A stretch of DNA of 64,000 nt from Cedecea davisae DSM 4568 (GTDB lineage: Bacteria > Pseudomonadota > Gammaproteobacteria > Enterobacterales > Enterobacteriaceae), in NCBI RefSeq assembly GCF_000412335.2, contig NZ_KE161030.1:1366031-1430030 (forward strand), given 5' to 3'. The position numbers and the translations under genes are program-made. Below are positions 1 through 9,028 of this stretch, piece by piece. Every line of letters starts with the position of its first letter. Positions within the stretch are counted from its first letter, which is position 1. The notes under the pieces are model-generated. The model ran no database searches and was not told the origin of the DNA. It saw nothing but the letters and a program-made list of their open reading frames with translations.

Positions 1-2
1 CC

Positions 3-2180
3 TGTACCCCGGATCCCGAAAAGAAGGACAACAGCCTCGACTTTTACTCGCTCTATATCGGGCTTGCTCCGCTGTCTGCTTTTCCAGAGCACAAGCTGTA
101 TCAGGTTACTGAGAAGGGTGACGGGCTGCATAAGCGTGAATACACCGGCAAAGAAAAAGCCGGAGATAAGGCTCCGGTCGCGGAGAAGAATAAACTAAAA
201 ACGGGCGACAGCGTCGTTGTGTTGCGTGAGATCACCTTTGACCTGAAGGGGCAGACGCAGACGTTTGGGCTTGCCCGGGTGCTGAACAGTAAATCCGAAA
301 TGACCGGCAACGCGTTCTGGGTGTCGCTCGACCCGCAATCTTTGGCATCCGTGGGTAAGCAGATGGCGCATCTGCCGGCCTGGATGCAGCAGGCCGTTAC
401 CCAGGGGACATTTGATACCGTCGTTAAACCGGTAACCAGAATTGAGGTTGCCGCAGGCGATGCGGTGGGTTACCTGGCGGAAGACATTGCCCCTTGTGAC
501 ATCCACGGTGTGGAAAAAAGTGCTTTTGTGCATATTGAAGTACTCAGTACCGACAGCCGGATGATCGATTTTCTGAGCAATAAGGCGGAGGTGAAGAACG
601 GCCCGAAATACGTTCATATCCACCCGGAGAGTTTTGTTTATGCCCGTTCCGGGGATACCTTCACCCAAACCAAAGGGCAGGTGAAGAAAGATATTCACAA
701 AATTATGCCGCAGGACAAATGCCATCCGTTTACCGACAGTGGCGGTAAACGCTGGTTTGATATCGGGGACGGGGCCTGGCTCAGCGAAGTTGATGTGGAA
801 GCGGATATTGGCCAGTACGACCTGACAAAGCTGGGCTACAGTACATTTGAAGAGCCGCCGACTTCCGATATGACAAAATCCCTGCATGAAGGGTGGATCA
901 AAGACGGGTTCACCAGAATGGCGGAGTGGGTACGGCCTGAGCGCGGTATCCGGGAAAAACAGGTCTCTGACTACTACAAAGCCCTGCTGCGAAAAATGGA
1001 CAGCGATAATAGCGGCGACCTTTCGGGTGCAGAACTGCGTCACGCGGTTAATTACGCGGAGCTGGATATCAGAGATATTGCAGCGAGAATGGTGGTCAAA
1101 CACGACAGTGAATGGTTTGGTGGCAGCAGCCATCATCGCTGGAGAACATTTTTCAAGCAGCTGGATCTGCTCAGTATCAGCTATGTCAGACAGTGGTTTG
1201 ACGACATGGAATGGATGAGCAAGGTGGACGGATTCAGCAGCGGTGCGCCTGTCTGGCATATGCATCCTGTGGTGTTTTTGTCAGCATTGAAAGAGACTGC
1301 ATGTGATTGTGAATTAAAATATGCTGATAAATTTAAAGTAACAAGATATGGCACTCAATATGGTCCTATCTATAGCGGGAGCATTTCTTTGGATAAATAC
1401 CCTCGCTGGGATGAGCTGTTGAAATCAGGTGAGATCACTGAGAATGAAAAAGACATTCTCATTGCAATGTCTCAAAATGAAGGGAATATGGATGCACTCC
1501 AGTCATACGATAGTGAGGTCATAACCGCAGGGGCTATGCAGAAGACGGTGAAAGATGGCACTGGGCTAGAGGGGAAAGGGGAATTATCCGCTCAGATAGC
1601 TGCATTCAGAGATTCACATTCAGATTTGTATATAGCCCATGCTTTCAATTGTGGTTGGACTTCCGAGGGAAGTGGAACATCTGCGATAGTATATTATCGC
1701 GATGCGAAATTGACCGGTGATAAAAAAATAACTGGAAAGGAGCTTAAGCAGCTGATTAGAAATGGATGTAGTGAAAGCACTTTTAGAAAGGTTATTCATA
1801 ACAAGCCCTTGGCTGCATTGGTTAAACTCATGTCTCTTCCAGAGTACTTGGATTTACAAGTCCTTGATTTTGTCAAGCGCCTTCATCATGCAGAAAACGG
1901 TTCAGTGGGTAATGGGTTTAAAATTAAAGATTATACAAAAAGCAATTTTGGACGAGCGTTAGTTTTAGATGAATCTGTTAATAGACCAGCTAATGTTGCG
2001 TCGGATTTCAAAAAGGCAATTAAAAACTTCCATTCCCATAATCCATCAGTCAATACTGATCCAAAAACATGGGGGGCTCAGCATGAAGGTAATGAGCGTC
2101 TGCTACTGGATGAATATAGATTAACACGACGAATGACTGACTCAACTAAAAGATATAATCAATTGAAGGCAAAACTATGA
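3..2180 (+). CDS. Probable T6SS peptidoglycan-hydrolase effector, 5'-truncated by window edge
   Basis: The reading frame is open from the first bases, so the gene begins upstream; the GTG at 219 is internal. The visible part is about 725 residues. A canonical EF-hand loop (DSDNSGDLSGAE) is encoded at 999-1034, followed by a WHMHPVVFL motif near 1255-1281. From about 1320 comes a lysozyme-like module with MSQNEGNMDALQSYD and GAMQ; the Glu codon at 1479-1481 is the likely catalytic acid by analogy with muramidase-like effectors and endolysins that share an NEG...D...Q pattern (my recollection of the family, not a search). The last ~200 residues are unrecognised. The first part is GC-rich and everything after about 1265 is clearly AT-richer, suggesting a swapped toxin end. 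The next gene, a secreted SH3-like protein, overlaps its stop (ATGA), consistent with an effector-immunity pair acting in the periplasm. The T6SS effector assignment is inferred from context. Confidence 0.6.
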   Translation, partial: CTPDPEKKDNSLDFYSLYIGLAPLSAFPEHKLYQVTEKGDGLHKREYTGKEKAGDKAPVAEKNKLKTGDSVVVLREITFDLKGQTQTFGLARVLNSKSEMTGNAFWVSLDPQSLASVGKQMAHLPAWMQQAVTQGTFDTVVKPVTRIEVAAGDAVGYLAEDIAPCDIHGVEKSAFVHIEVLSTDSRMIDFLSNKAEVKNGPKYVHIHPESFVYARSGDTFTQTKGQVKKDIHKIMPQDKCHPFTDSGGKRWFDIGDGAWLSEVDVEADIGQYDLTKLGYSTFEEPPTSDMTKSLHEGWIKDGFTRMAEWVRPERGIREKQVSDYYKALLRKMDSDNSGDLSGAELRHAVNYAELDIRDIAARMVVKHDSEWFGGSSHHRWRTFFKQLDLLSISYVRQWFDDMEWMSKVDGFSSGAPVWHMHPVVFLSALKETACDCELKYADKFKVTRYGTQYGPIYSGSISLDKYPRWDELLKSGEITENEKDILIAMSQNEGNMDALQSYDSEVITAGAMQKTVKDGTGLEGKGELSAQIAAFRDSHSDLYIAHAFNCGWTSEGSGTSAIVYYRDAKLTGDKKITGKELKQLIRNGCSESTFRKVIHNKPLAALVKLMSLPEYLDLQVLDFVKRLHHAENGSVGNGFKIKDYTKSNFGRALVLDESVNRPANVASDFKKAIKNFHSHNPSVNTDPKTWGAQHEGNERLLLDEYRLTRRMTDSTKRYNQLKAKL

Positions 2181-3031
2181 AGAGCAATTTATCATTTTTG
2201 TTTATGACAATTGTTATCGTTTGTAATTCTGCGTATGCGGATATAGAAGTAAAGTCTCAAAATGGAAATTCAGCTATTTTTAGCCAGCCTAAACATGGCA
2301 ATAACATTGAGTCAGATGCCTGGAGTAAATTGATATTTAGTCAAGATGGCAAGGAAATGGATCTTAGTCGTGCAGATCGATACTATACAGAAGATGGCTC
2401 TAGCAAGGTGTCACCTAGTGGCAGCTATCTTGTTGTTAATAGTGTTGTTGGGGATGTTCTTGATTCTGGTGACGGCTCTAAACAGTATGTAAGTAAAGCA
2501 TATTGTAGTGTTGTTGATATGCGCAATGGGTGCATTGTAAGTGATTGGGATGGTGAAGCTTGTGGTTATCAATGGGCTAAAGGTAAAGACATCCTTGTCA
2601 GCTCTGATGATAGTGATGCAGACACTTTTGATTTTCTTTCGATGAAACCTTCTGTAAAAGGAATTAAGGATTCATTTTCAACCCTAAAAACAATGGATGC
2701 CAATAACTTGATGCACTGCGATAAAGTTAGTAGTGAAAACATTGATGATTACCAGATTTTATCAGAAAAAAACCAGGAAGTAAGGCAGATAGTTCTGAGT
2801 GGTATATTTAATTACATTAATAAGTTAGAGAGAGCCTCGTTAATTAGTGTCAGTAAGTCATATTTATATTCATCCCCGGACGAAAGTTCAATAACTAAAG
2901 CTTACTTGGTTGCTGGGGATAAAGTGAAAGTCATTCAGTTATCACCAAATAAGAAATGGGCGGAAGTAGGTTATATTAGCCCTAAAGGGAAAATGTTAGT
3001 TAAATGGGTTAAGTCAGATAATGTTAAATGA
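2177..3031 (+). CDS. Secreted SH3-like protein, probable immunity or accessory partner
   Basis: A 284-residue protein whose ATG overlaps the stop of the preceding effector gene, so the two are probably translationally coupled. It starts with a clear Sec signal peptide (MKSNLSFLFMTIVIVCNSAYA), predicting a periplasmic mature protein from about residue 22. The centre is unrecognised and has several Cys residues. The last ~65 residues look like a bacterial SH3 domain (SYLYSSPDES...GDKVKVIQLSP...WAEVGYISPKGK...WVKSDNVK), a fold that commonly binds peptidoglycan or peptides. Periplasmic location and coupling to a putative cell-wall hydrolase suggest an immunity protein, but a secreted co-effector is possible. 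The gene is AT-rich like the effector's 3' end, so the two probably arrived together. Confidence 0.55.
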   Translation: MKSNLSFLFMTIVIVCNSAYADIEVKSQNGNSAIFSQPKHGNNIESDAWSKLIFSQDGKEMDLSRADRYYTEDGSSKVSPSGSYLVVNSVVGDVLDSGDGSKQYVSKAYCSVVDMRNGCIVSDWDGEACGYQWAKGKDILVSSDDSDADTFDFLSMKPSVKGIKDSFSTLKTMDANNLMHCDKVSSENIDDYQILSEKNQEVRQIVLSGIFNYINKLERASLISVSKSYLYSSPDESSITKAYLVAGDKVKVIQLSPNKKWAEVGYISPKGKMLVKWVKSDNVK

Positions 3032-3036
3032 TTCTG

Positions 3037-3658
3037 ATGGCCCAAATAAGAAAAGTCAGTCTGGCAATATTATTTTTTACTTCTTATGTTTTAGTATTTG
3101 ATATAAAACCTGTCCCATTAAACTAATTGTGATAGTTATTGGCGTTATATTGGTGAGGATGTATCATCATCCGACTCAGCCAGAAATAAGTTAACGGCAC
3201 TACCTCATAGTGTTCTTTCTGCATTCAGGTTTTTCAAAGTTCACAAATATTTGGATATTCACTCTGGGACTGATGATTTCAATAAAATAATAGCGGTTAT
3301 TAATGGCGATTTTAAAGAATATGATGGTTGCCTAAATGCATTTAATAAGTCTGTGAAAAACTTCATGCAGAGCATTTGAATAGAAAGAGCGAGGATGGAA
3401 CATATCCATTTATATTCAGTGAAATATACAATAGTAAAATTTACTCATTTTGGTGGGTGCTTTGGCATGACCCCAGCTCAAGACGACATGACACAGAGAA
3501 GAATTAAGATGAAGTATTGGCAGGCTACAAGCGTGCAAAAGAACCCATAAATTCCCCCCTTACTTGTAAGACAGGCACATAGAAAAATTTACGGAGTTGA
3601 GTGTCAGGATGCACTCAATTATATAAGTGGTAGAATTACTACTCTGGTGGCATCTTAA
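3037..3658 (+). pseudogene. Decayed gene for a small membrane-anchored or secreted protein (multiple frameshifts, one stop)
   Basis: No long ORF exists here, but one protein of about 200 residues can be followed through several frames. It starts at ATG 3037 with a hydrophobic leader (MAQIRKVSLAILFFTSYVLV). It shifts +1 near 3119-3127 into a frame reading CDSYWRYIGEDVSSSDSARN. It shifts again at the A5 run 3356-3360, where one lost A would restore KKLHAEHLNRKSEDGTYPF. It shifts once more near 3505 into MKYWQATSVQKNP, then has an in-frame TAA before IPPLLVRQAHRKIYGVECQDALNYISGRI, ending at TAA 3656-3658. It begins 5 nt after the SH3-like gene. I recognise no family. By position it may be a dead immunity or effector-accessory gene; base-calling errors are less likely because flanking genes are intact. 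Confidence 0.6.
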
Positions 3659-4066
3659 TAAAAGTATTAGTTTCGGTTTTGTCAGTATTTACTATGTCAC
3701 TCACTTCCTTGGCTCATTCGAGTGAAATTGTAGGATGTTTTAGCGCAGGGAAGACGAATGTCAAATTCCTCCAAATATCTCTGGATGGATTGGATATTCG
3801 GTATGTTAAGTACGAATATTCAAAATCAGCTATTCCATTTTTTTGTAAAGACAGAAGAGAAACAAGATTCTGCTGACCGCCCTTCATCTTTTACAGCTGA
3901 TTGGAATGAAATACTTAGCGGGGAAATAAGTGGTTATTATACGGTAATATCACAAGGTGCTCGATTTTATCAGTTTTATTATAAGTCATTAAAAGAGAAG
4001 GTTACTCAGTTCTCCGAAAATATAAGTGCATACAATGATGATCGTTCAGGTTGTGTGTGGAAATAA
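3658..4066 (+). pseudogene. Decayed secreted immunity-like gene (ATG lost to ATA, one-T frameshift)
   Basis: Reading from ATA 3658 gives a good signal peptide (ATA-encoded first residue, then KVLVSVLSVFTMSLTSLAHS). The ATA overlaps the TAA stop of the preceding pseudogene exactly where a TAATG coupling would sit, so the start was probably ATG. The frame then breaks at the T7 run near 3838-3844. Removing one T joins AIPFF to VKTEEKQDSADRP and the protein continues to TAA 4064-4066 (about 135 residues, ending GCVWK). The mature part has a Cys near each end (GCFSAGK and GCVWK), plausibly a disulfide. This is the kind of small periplasmic protein often found as T6SS immunity, but no family is recognised. 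An intact translation from TTG 3679 stops early. Confidence 0.6.
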
Positions 4067-4111
4067 TATTTTTATTTCAATATTACTCTGAATGTAACAA
4101 TAGGAAGGCAG

Positions 4112-4369
4112 ATGCAAGGAATAATCCGTCTCGGTGATAAAACTACTCACGGTGGGGCAGTGTTGTCCTGTTCAACAACCATGTTCTTTGGCGATATCGG
4201 TGTGGCACGTAAAGGTGACCGTGTTTCCTGCCCGGAGCATGGCGATACCACTATCGTCGAAGGTAACCCAAATTATCGCGATCGGGGTGTTCCTGTGGCA
4301 TTCCACGGCCATAAGTGTGGCTGTGGATGTACGCTTATCAGCTCACTGCCCAATGCTCTGGTGGGGTAA
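4112..4369 (+). CDS. PAAR-domain T6SS spike-tip protein
   Basis: An 85-residue protein that is essentially one PAAR domain: GDKTTHGGAVLS near the N-terminus, then RKGDRVSCPEHGDTTIVEG, GVPVAFHGHKCGCGCTL and a short tail. Cys and His residues at the zinc-site positions are present (SCPEHG, HGHKCGCGC). PAAR proteins form the sharp cone that caps the VgrG trimer and help carry effectors. A good ribosome-binding site (AGGAAGG) lies just upstream of the ATG. The gene sits between the AT-rich effector/pseudogene patch and the GC-rich structural genes, and it ends 2 nt before the next start, so it probably belongs to the downstream operon. Confidence 0.92.
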   Translation: MQGIIRLGDKTTHGGAVLSCSTTMFFGDIGVARKGDRVSCPEHGDTTIVEGNPNYRDRGVPVAFHGHKCGCGCTLISSLPNALVG

Positions 4370-4371
4370 AC

Positions 4372-5532
4372 GTGCCGGTTGAACTTGAGCGCATCCCGCC
4401 CCGGGAGAAATTACCACCTCGGCCACGCTTCAAACGCTGGCTGCTCCTGGGCATTGCGATGCTGTTGGCAGGGGCCGCGGCCGCATTCCTGTTATGGAAG
4501 GGCGAGCGCTCAGGTGCAGCTTTCTGGGGGTTAGCAACAGGGCTGCCTGTCGTATTGTGGGGCTTTTTGGTTGTCGGACGCTATTTTGGCTACGCGCTCC
4601 TCCGTGGGCGTTGTGATGAGAAGAATGCCACGACTGCAGCCCGGTACCGGGCGGACGTTGCGCGCGGGCAGCGCTTTGCCTGGCTTATCGGCGAAGTCCT
4701 GATTAACGGGCTGGGGCCCGCCAGTCCGATGACGCATGAGGCTGTGTTAGCTAAAAAGCCCCTGATGATGCCCTGCGAGCCAGTCAATGGTGGCGACCCG
4801 ATTCGTCACCGGGCGCTGACGGCCGCCGGGGAAATGGCCGACCGGGTAGCGCATTATCTCCCGGAAATTACTGCCCGTGTCCAGAATCTGGTGGCGTTTC
4901 TCCCGTCAACGCTGACCTGTTATCTGGCGGTGGATACCGGTGAACAGTTTTCGGCATTGCCGGCTCTCCTGCAAAAAAGCGTTACTCACCCGCTGGTGCG
5001 TATTCGCGACCTGACAGGGCTGGAACTCCTCGACTACTGGCTGGACTGCCATTATGACCGTGCTGCTGCGTTACTGGTGGTCAGCGCCCAGCTTTACGAA
5101 CACCCGCCAGAGGACAGTGGCGAGGCCATTTCCGTGTTACTGCTGACCAACTGCCGTCTTAAGGATATCCCGGACGTATCGGTCAGGGTTCACCGGCCGC
5201 AGATTTGCCGCGATGGCAATCTCGACCAGGCATTTGAGCGCGTCATGATGTGGTCAGGACTGGAAAAAACAGCACTGAAGCAGGCATGGACCAGCGGTGG
5301 CCAAATGGCTTCCGGCGATATCTTCAGCAAGGCCCGGGAGGCACACGCTCCGGGACTTAAAGCCGATAAAATTATCCATATTGATACTGTTGTCGGGTTT
5401 GCGGGCATTTCCGCTCCCTGGCAAGCGTTACAGCTGGCAACCCGCCAGTGCCTGAACGACAGCAAAGCGCAGCTTACTGTCACGGAACTGGCTGAAGACA
5501 ACCGACAACTCTGTCTTGTCACACCAGAATAA
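4372..5532 (+). CDS. T6SS-associated inner-membrane protein upstream of tssM
   Basis: The start is taken as GTG 4372, 2 nt after the PAAR stop, giving 386 residues; an earlier start would overlap the PAAR gene. The protein has a Pro/Arg-rich cytoplasmic N-terminus, two adjacent membrane segments (residues ~22-42 and ~50-72, WLLLGIAMLLAGAAAAFLLW and AAFWGLATGLPVVLWGFLVV), then a ~300-residue soluble domain. I recognise it only as the conserved gene often found immediately upstream of tssM/icmF in enterobacterial T6SS clusters; no enzymatic motif is seen. It may assist the membrane complex or effector recruitment (inference). Its stop is only 26 nt before the TssM start. Confidence 0.6.
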   Translation: MPVELERIPPREKLPPRPRFKRWLLLGIAMLLAGAAAAFLLWKGERSGAAFWGLATGLPVVLWGFLVVGRYFGYALLRGRCDEKNATTAARYRADVARGQRFAWLIGEVLINGLGPASPMTHEAVLAKKPLMMPCEPVNGGDPIRHRALTAAGEMADRVAHYLPEITARVQNLVAFLPSTLTCYLAVDTGEQFSALPALLQKSVTHPLVRIRDLTGLELLDYWLDCHYDRAAALLVVSAQLYEHPPEDSGEAISVLLLTNCRLKDIPDVSVRVHRPQICRDGNLDQAFERVMMWSGLEKTALKQAWTSGGQMASGDIFSKAREAHAPGLKADKIIHIDTVVGFAGISAPWQALQLATRQCLNDSKAQLTVTELAEDNRQLCLVTPE

Positions 5533-5558
5533 CTCTCAAGGGATTGCTCTCCACCGTT

Positions 5559-8500
5559 ATGAAAATCGCATCCACCTTTCTGCTTGCGCTGCTCCTGGGC
5601 GCTTTATCTGTCTGCCTCATTGGCGGCGCACTCTGGTTCTGGCCGCAGTGGGTTAAGGACACCTTCAACATGGGGCCGTTCAGCACGACCGGCATTGTGA
5701 TCATCAGCTTGCTGCTGATGCTGGCGGCGCTGATTATCGGTTGGGTGCTTGAAACCATTTTCACTAAGAACGGTGAGAAGCAGGGAAAACTGGATGTGAT
5801 AGCCTCCGGACAGCAGGCTGCTGCATCCCAGCCAGATGCAAAACATACCGACGCGGACACATTCCGGTTTGTGGCCGAGCCTCTGGTCGATCATCTGCGC
5901 CTGCGTTACCGCCTTCGCTGGAAAGCAAAAGTGCGCCTGCTGCTGGTACAAGGTAGCGACAGCGATATTGAGAAAGTGGTACCGGGTCTTAAGCGTGACC
6001 ACTGGCAGGAGAGTGACGGGATTGTGCTCATTCATGGTGGCCTGGCTGAGAACGTGCCCGATGATGACCTTTTGTCCGTTCTGAAAGAGGTGCGCCCACA
6101 GCGTCCACTGGACGGCGTGGTGCAGGTGATGAATGCGGCCGCTTTGCCGGATACGGCAAAGCAGGACACTCTGGCCCGCATGCGCTATAAAACAGATGTC
6201 CTGCTGGGCTGGCAGTTGCCGGTCTGGTTGTGGCTCGTTCGTGAAGGCACCTGGTCTCATGACGGGGAGGGCGTGCCCCCAACCGGCGCGCTGTTTGGTC
6301 CGGGGGCGACAACGGAAGAGGCCCGCGCGACACTCACCACACTATCCTCAGAATTGCAGACGCCCGGCGTGACAGCGCTGCTTGAGAACTCACGGCACCA
6401 CTGGCTGCTGAGCCTGTCAAAAGCCCTTCGTGGCTCGTTACGACGCTCCCTGGTGCCATTGATAACCACACTGATGTCCGGGCCAGCCCCTTACCGTCTG
6501 CGTGGGATGATGTTCAGTCCGGCGTTTTCGGAGACCGAAACGGTGCCGCATGCGCGCCTGTCACCGCGGGTGTGGCAGGAACTCGAAAACGACAGTCGGC
6601 AGGTACATGCCCGAAAAATCGGCTTCCACTGGCAAAAGCTACTGCGTCTGGTGCTACTGGGGCTGGTTCTACTCTGGGGGGCTGGTACGTTGCTGTCGCT
6701 ATCCGTTAACCGCACACAAATCTGGCTGGCGCAGAATACGGCCCGGGTTGCCGCCGACACAAAACAGCCGCTGCCTGAGCGTCTGCGTAACCAGTTAGCA
6801 TTGCAGCAGACCATCGCCCGCCTGCAGAACCGTGAAGTGCACGGTGCGCCGTGGTATACCCGCTTTGGTCTGAATCAGGACAGCGGAACGCTGAAGATGC
6901 TCTGGCCATTGTACGCAAGTAACAACCAGCAGCTGATGCGCGATGCGCTGGCAGACGAACTTCACCGCCAGCTTAACGCTTTTGTGCAACTACCACCGGC
7001 AAGCAGCGCGCGCACGTCCGCTACCCAGAAGACCTACGGCCTGCTTAAAGGCTACCTGATGCTGGCCCGTCCCGATAAAGCGGATGCGGGCTGGCTTGCC
7101 GGCAATATGCTGAAGGCCTGGCCGCACCGCAGCGGCGTGCCGGACAGCGTGTGGCAGACCCAGGCGCCGAAGCTGCTCGGATTCTATGCGCAGAACTTAC
7201 CGGCACACCCGGAGTGGAAAATCACTCCCGACCGCGAAATGGTGGGAACGGTACGTCAGATTTTGCTCAAACAGATTGGTCAGCGTAACGCCGAATCTGG
7301 TCTGTATCAGGAAATGCTCGGACGTATTGCCCGCAACTGGCCTGATTTAACCCTGGCGGACATGACCGGTGATACCGATGCCTCATCCTTGTTCTCCTCT
7401 GAAGAAATAGTGCCGGGGATGTTCACCCGCCAGGCATGGGAAGAGCAGGTCGAGGATGCTATTGATGAGGTGGTGAAGACCCGCCGTGATGAAATCGATT
7501 GGGTGCTCACCGATAAAACGTATCAGCCAGGTAGTGATGTGTCGCCAGAAGCATTGAAACAGCGTCTGACGGAGCGCTACTTCACCGACTTTGGCAACGC
7601 CTGGCTCAATATGGCCAACAGCATTCAGTGGCACGAAGCGTCATCACTTTCGGAGGCCATTGCCCAACTGAACCTGCTGGCGGATGTGCGTCAGTCACCT
7701 CTGGTGGCATTGATGAATACACTTGCCTGGCAGGGACAGACCGGGGCTAAAGGAGAGCGGCTTGCTGACTCTCTGGTAGATTCAGCGAAAAAACTTGTGG
7801 GGCGTAAGAAGAGCGCAAAACAGTTTATAGAACAGACGCAGGGGCCTAAAGGTCCGCTGGACGGCGTGTTTGGGCCACTCACGGGCCTGATGGATGGGAA
7901 GGACGGTACCGGCTCGAACGGTAACCTCAGCTTCCAGTCCTGGCTTGCCCGTGTGACTCAGGTGCGACTCAAACTTCAGCAGGTGACCAGTGCGCCTGAT
8001 CCGCAGGCGATGGCTCAAATGCTGGCCCAGACGGTCTTCCAGGGCAAAGCCATTGACCTGACCGATACCCGTGACTACGGCTCCCTGGTGGCGGCAAGTC
8101 TCGGGCAGGAGTGGAACGGCTTCGGGCAGGCGCTGTTTGTGCAGCCGCTTGACCTGGCCTGGCGTCAGGTGCTGGCCCCGGCGGCGGGCAGTCTCAACGC
8201 CCGCTGGCAGAGCACCATTGTTTCTCAGTGGAACAAAGCCTTTGCAGGACGTTATCCGTTTAAAGCGACCGGCAGCGATGCGTCACTGCCGCTGCTGGCT
8301 CAGTTCCTGCGCAGCGATTCCGGTCGCATTGCCGCGTTCGTCAAAACCAACCTCGGAGGCATGCTGCATCAGGAAGGCAGCCACTGGGTGGTGGATCCGG
8401 CTGCCAGTCAGGGAATGAGCATCAGCCCGGCATTTCTTACCGCCATTAATAAGCTTGCCGATATCTCGGATATCGTCTTTGCCCAGGGCGACGCCGGGAT

Positions 8501-8930
8501 GCATTTTGAACTGATGGCCCGACCGTCGCGCGATGTGGCCCGTACCCAGCTGACGCTGGATGGCCAGAAACTGGATTACTTTAACCAGATGGCAAGCTGG
8601 CAGAGTTTCACCTGGCCGGGCAACACTTACTATCCGGGCGTGGATCTGAGCTGGCGCTCAACCAGCACTGAAATGCGCCTCTATGCCAGCAACCAGGGGA
8701 GCTGGGGCTTTATCCGCCTGCTCGATAAGGCGCTGATCGCTCCGCTCGACAGCAGCCGCACCCAGCTGGTGTGGATCACCCCGGATGGCAATCCGCTGAA
8801 ATTCATACTGCGCAGCGAGCTTGGCGACGGGCCGCTGGCGTTGCTTAAACTGCAGGGCTTCAGCCTGCCGCAGACCATTTTTTCCGTGGGCGCTACTGAT
8901 AGCGCGCTCACCCTTGCCCGAGACGAATAA
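5559..8930 (+). CDS. tssM: T6SS membrane-complex subunit TssM (IcmF family)
   Basis: About 1,123 residues from ATG 5559; TTG 5544 is an alternative, and the AAGGGA upstream fits neither perfectly. The layout is that of TssM: two N-terminal membrane helices (residues ~1-30 and ~48-70), a cytoplasmic region, a third helix (LVLLGLVLLWGAGTLLSLS, near 6650-6710) and a large periplasmic domain. The periplasmic part carries the usual C-terminal features (QLTLDGQKLDYFNQM...WPG). At the place where many TssM proteins have a Walker A loop, this one reads VRLLLVQGSDSDIEKVVPGL with no GxxxxGK[ST], so NTP binding is probably lost. TssM spans the envelope with TssL and TssJ; tssJ is encoded downstream. Confidence 0.95.
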   Translation: MKIASTFLLALLLGALSVCLIGGALWFWPQWVKDTFNMGPFSTTGIVIISLLLMLAALIIGWVLETIFTKNGEKQGKLDVIASGQQAAASQPDAKHTDADTFRFVAEPLVDHLRLRYRLRWKAKVRLLLVQGSDSDIEKVVPGLKRDHWQESDGIVLIHGGLAENVPDDDLLSVLKEVRPQRPLDGVVQVMNAAALPDTAKQDTLARMRYKTDVLLGWQLPVWLWLVREGTWSHDGEGVPPTGALFGPGATTEEARATLTTLSSELQTPGVTALLENSRHHWLLSLSKALRGSLRRSLVPLITTLMSGPAPYRLRGMMFSPAFSETETVPHARLSPRVWQELENDSRQVHARKIGFHWQKLLRLVLLGLVLLWGAGTLLSLSVNRTQIWLAQNTARVAADTKQPLPERLRNQLALQQTIARLQNREVHGAPWYTRFGLNQDSGTLKMLWPLYASNNQQLMRDALADELHRQLNAFVQLPPASSARTSATQKTYGLLKGYLMLARPDKADAGWLAGNMLKAWPHRSGVPDSVWQTQAPKLLGFYAQNLPAHPEWKITPDREMVGTVRQILLKQIGQRNAESGLYQEMLGRIARNWPDLTLADMTGDTDASSLFSSEEIVPGMFTRQAWEEQVEDAIDEVVKTRRDEIDWVLTDKTYQPGSDVSPEALKQRLTERYFTDFGNAWLNMANSIQWHEASSLSEAIAQLNLLADVRQSPLVALMNTLAWQGQTGAKGERLADSLVDSAKKLVGRKKSAKQFIEQTQGPKGPLDGVFGPLTGLMDGKDGTGSNGNLSFQSWLARVTQVRLKLQQVTSAPDPQAMAQMLAQTVFQGKAIDLTDTRDYGSLVAASLGQEWNGFGQALFVQPLDLAWRQVLAPAAGSLNARWQSTIVSQWNKAFAGRYPFKATGSDASLPLLAQFLRSDSGRIAAFVKTNLGGMLHQEGSHWVVDPAASQGMSISPAFLTAINKLADISDIVFAQGDAGMHFELMARPSRDVARTQLTLDGQKLDYFNQMASWQSFTWPGNTYYPGVDLSWRSTSTEMRLYASNQGSWGFIRLLDKALIAPLDSSRTQLVWITPDGNPLKFILRSELGDGPLALLKLQGFSLPQTIFSVGATDSALTLARDE

Positions 8931-9028
8931 ATGGTGACTGCGGTTAAACATCTCCTGATATTCCAGGTCCTCATTGATGACGCCTTCCGTTTTCTTTTTG
9001 ATATTTTCTACACTCAGGATCTCCGTAC

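Noticed and set aside
195-1265. Long - strand ORF (356 residues) opposite the first effector gene
   Set aside because: It mirrors the codon structure of a clearly real + strand gene, has no recognisable domain and is a GC-rich antisense shadow.
3679-3876. Short intact ORF from TTG 3679 as a real gene
   Set aside because: It starts inside a signal peptide and ends right after a frameshift; the adjoining frame continues the same protein, so it is part of a pseudogene.
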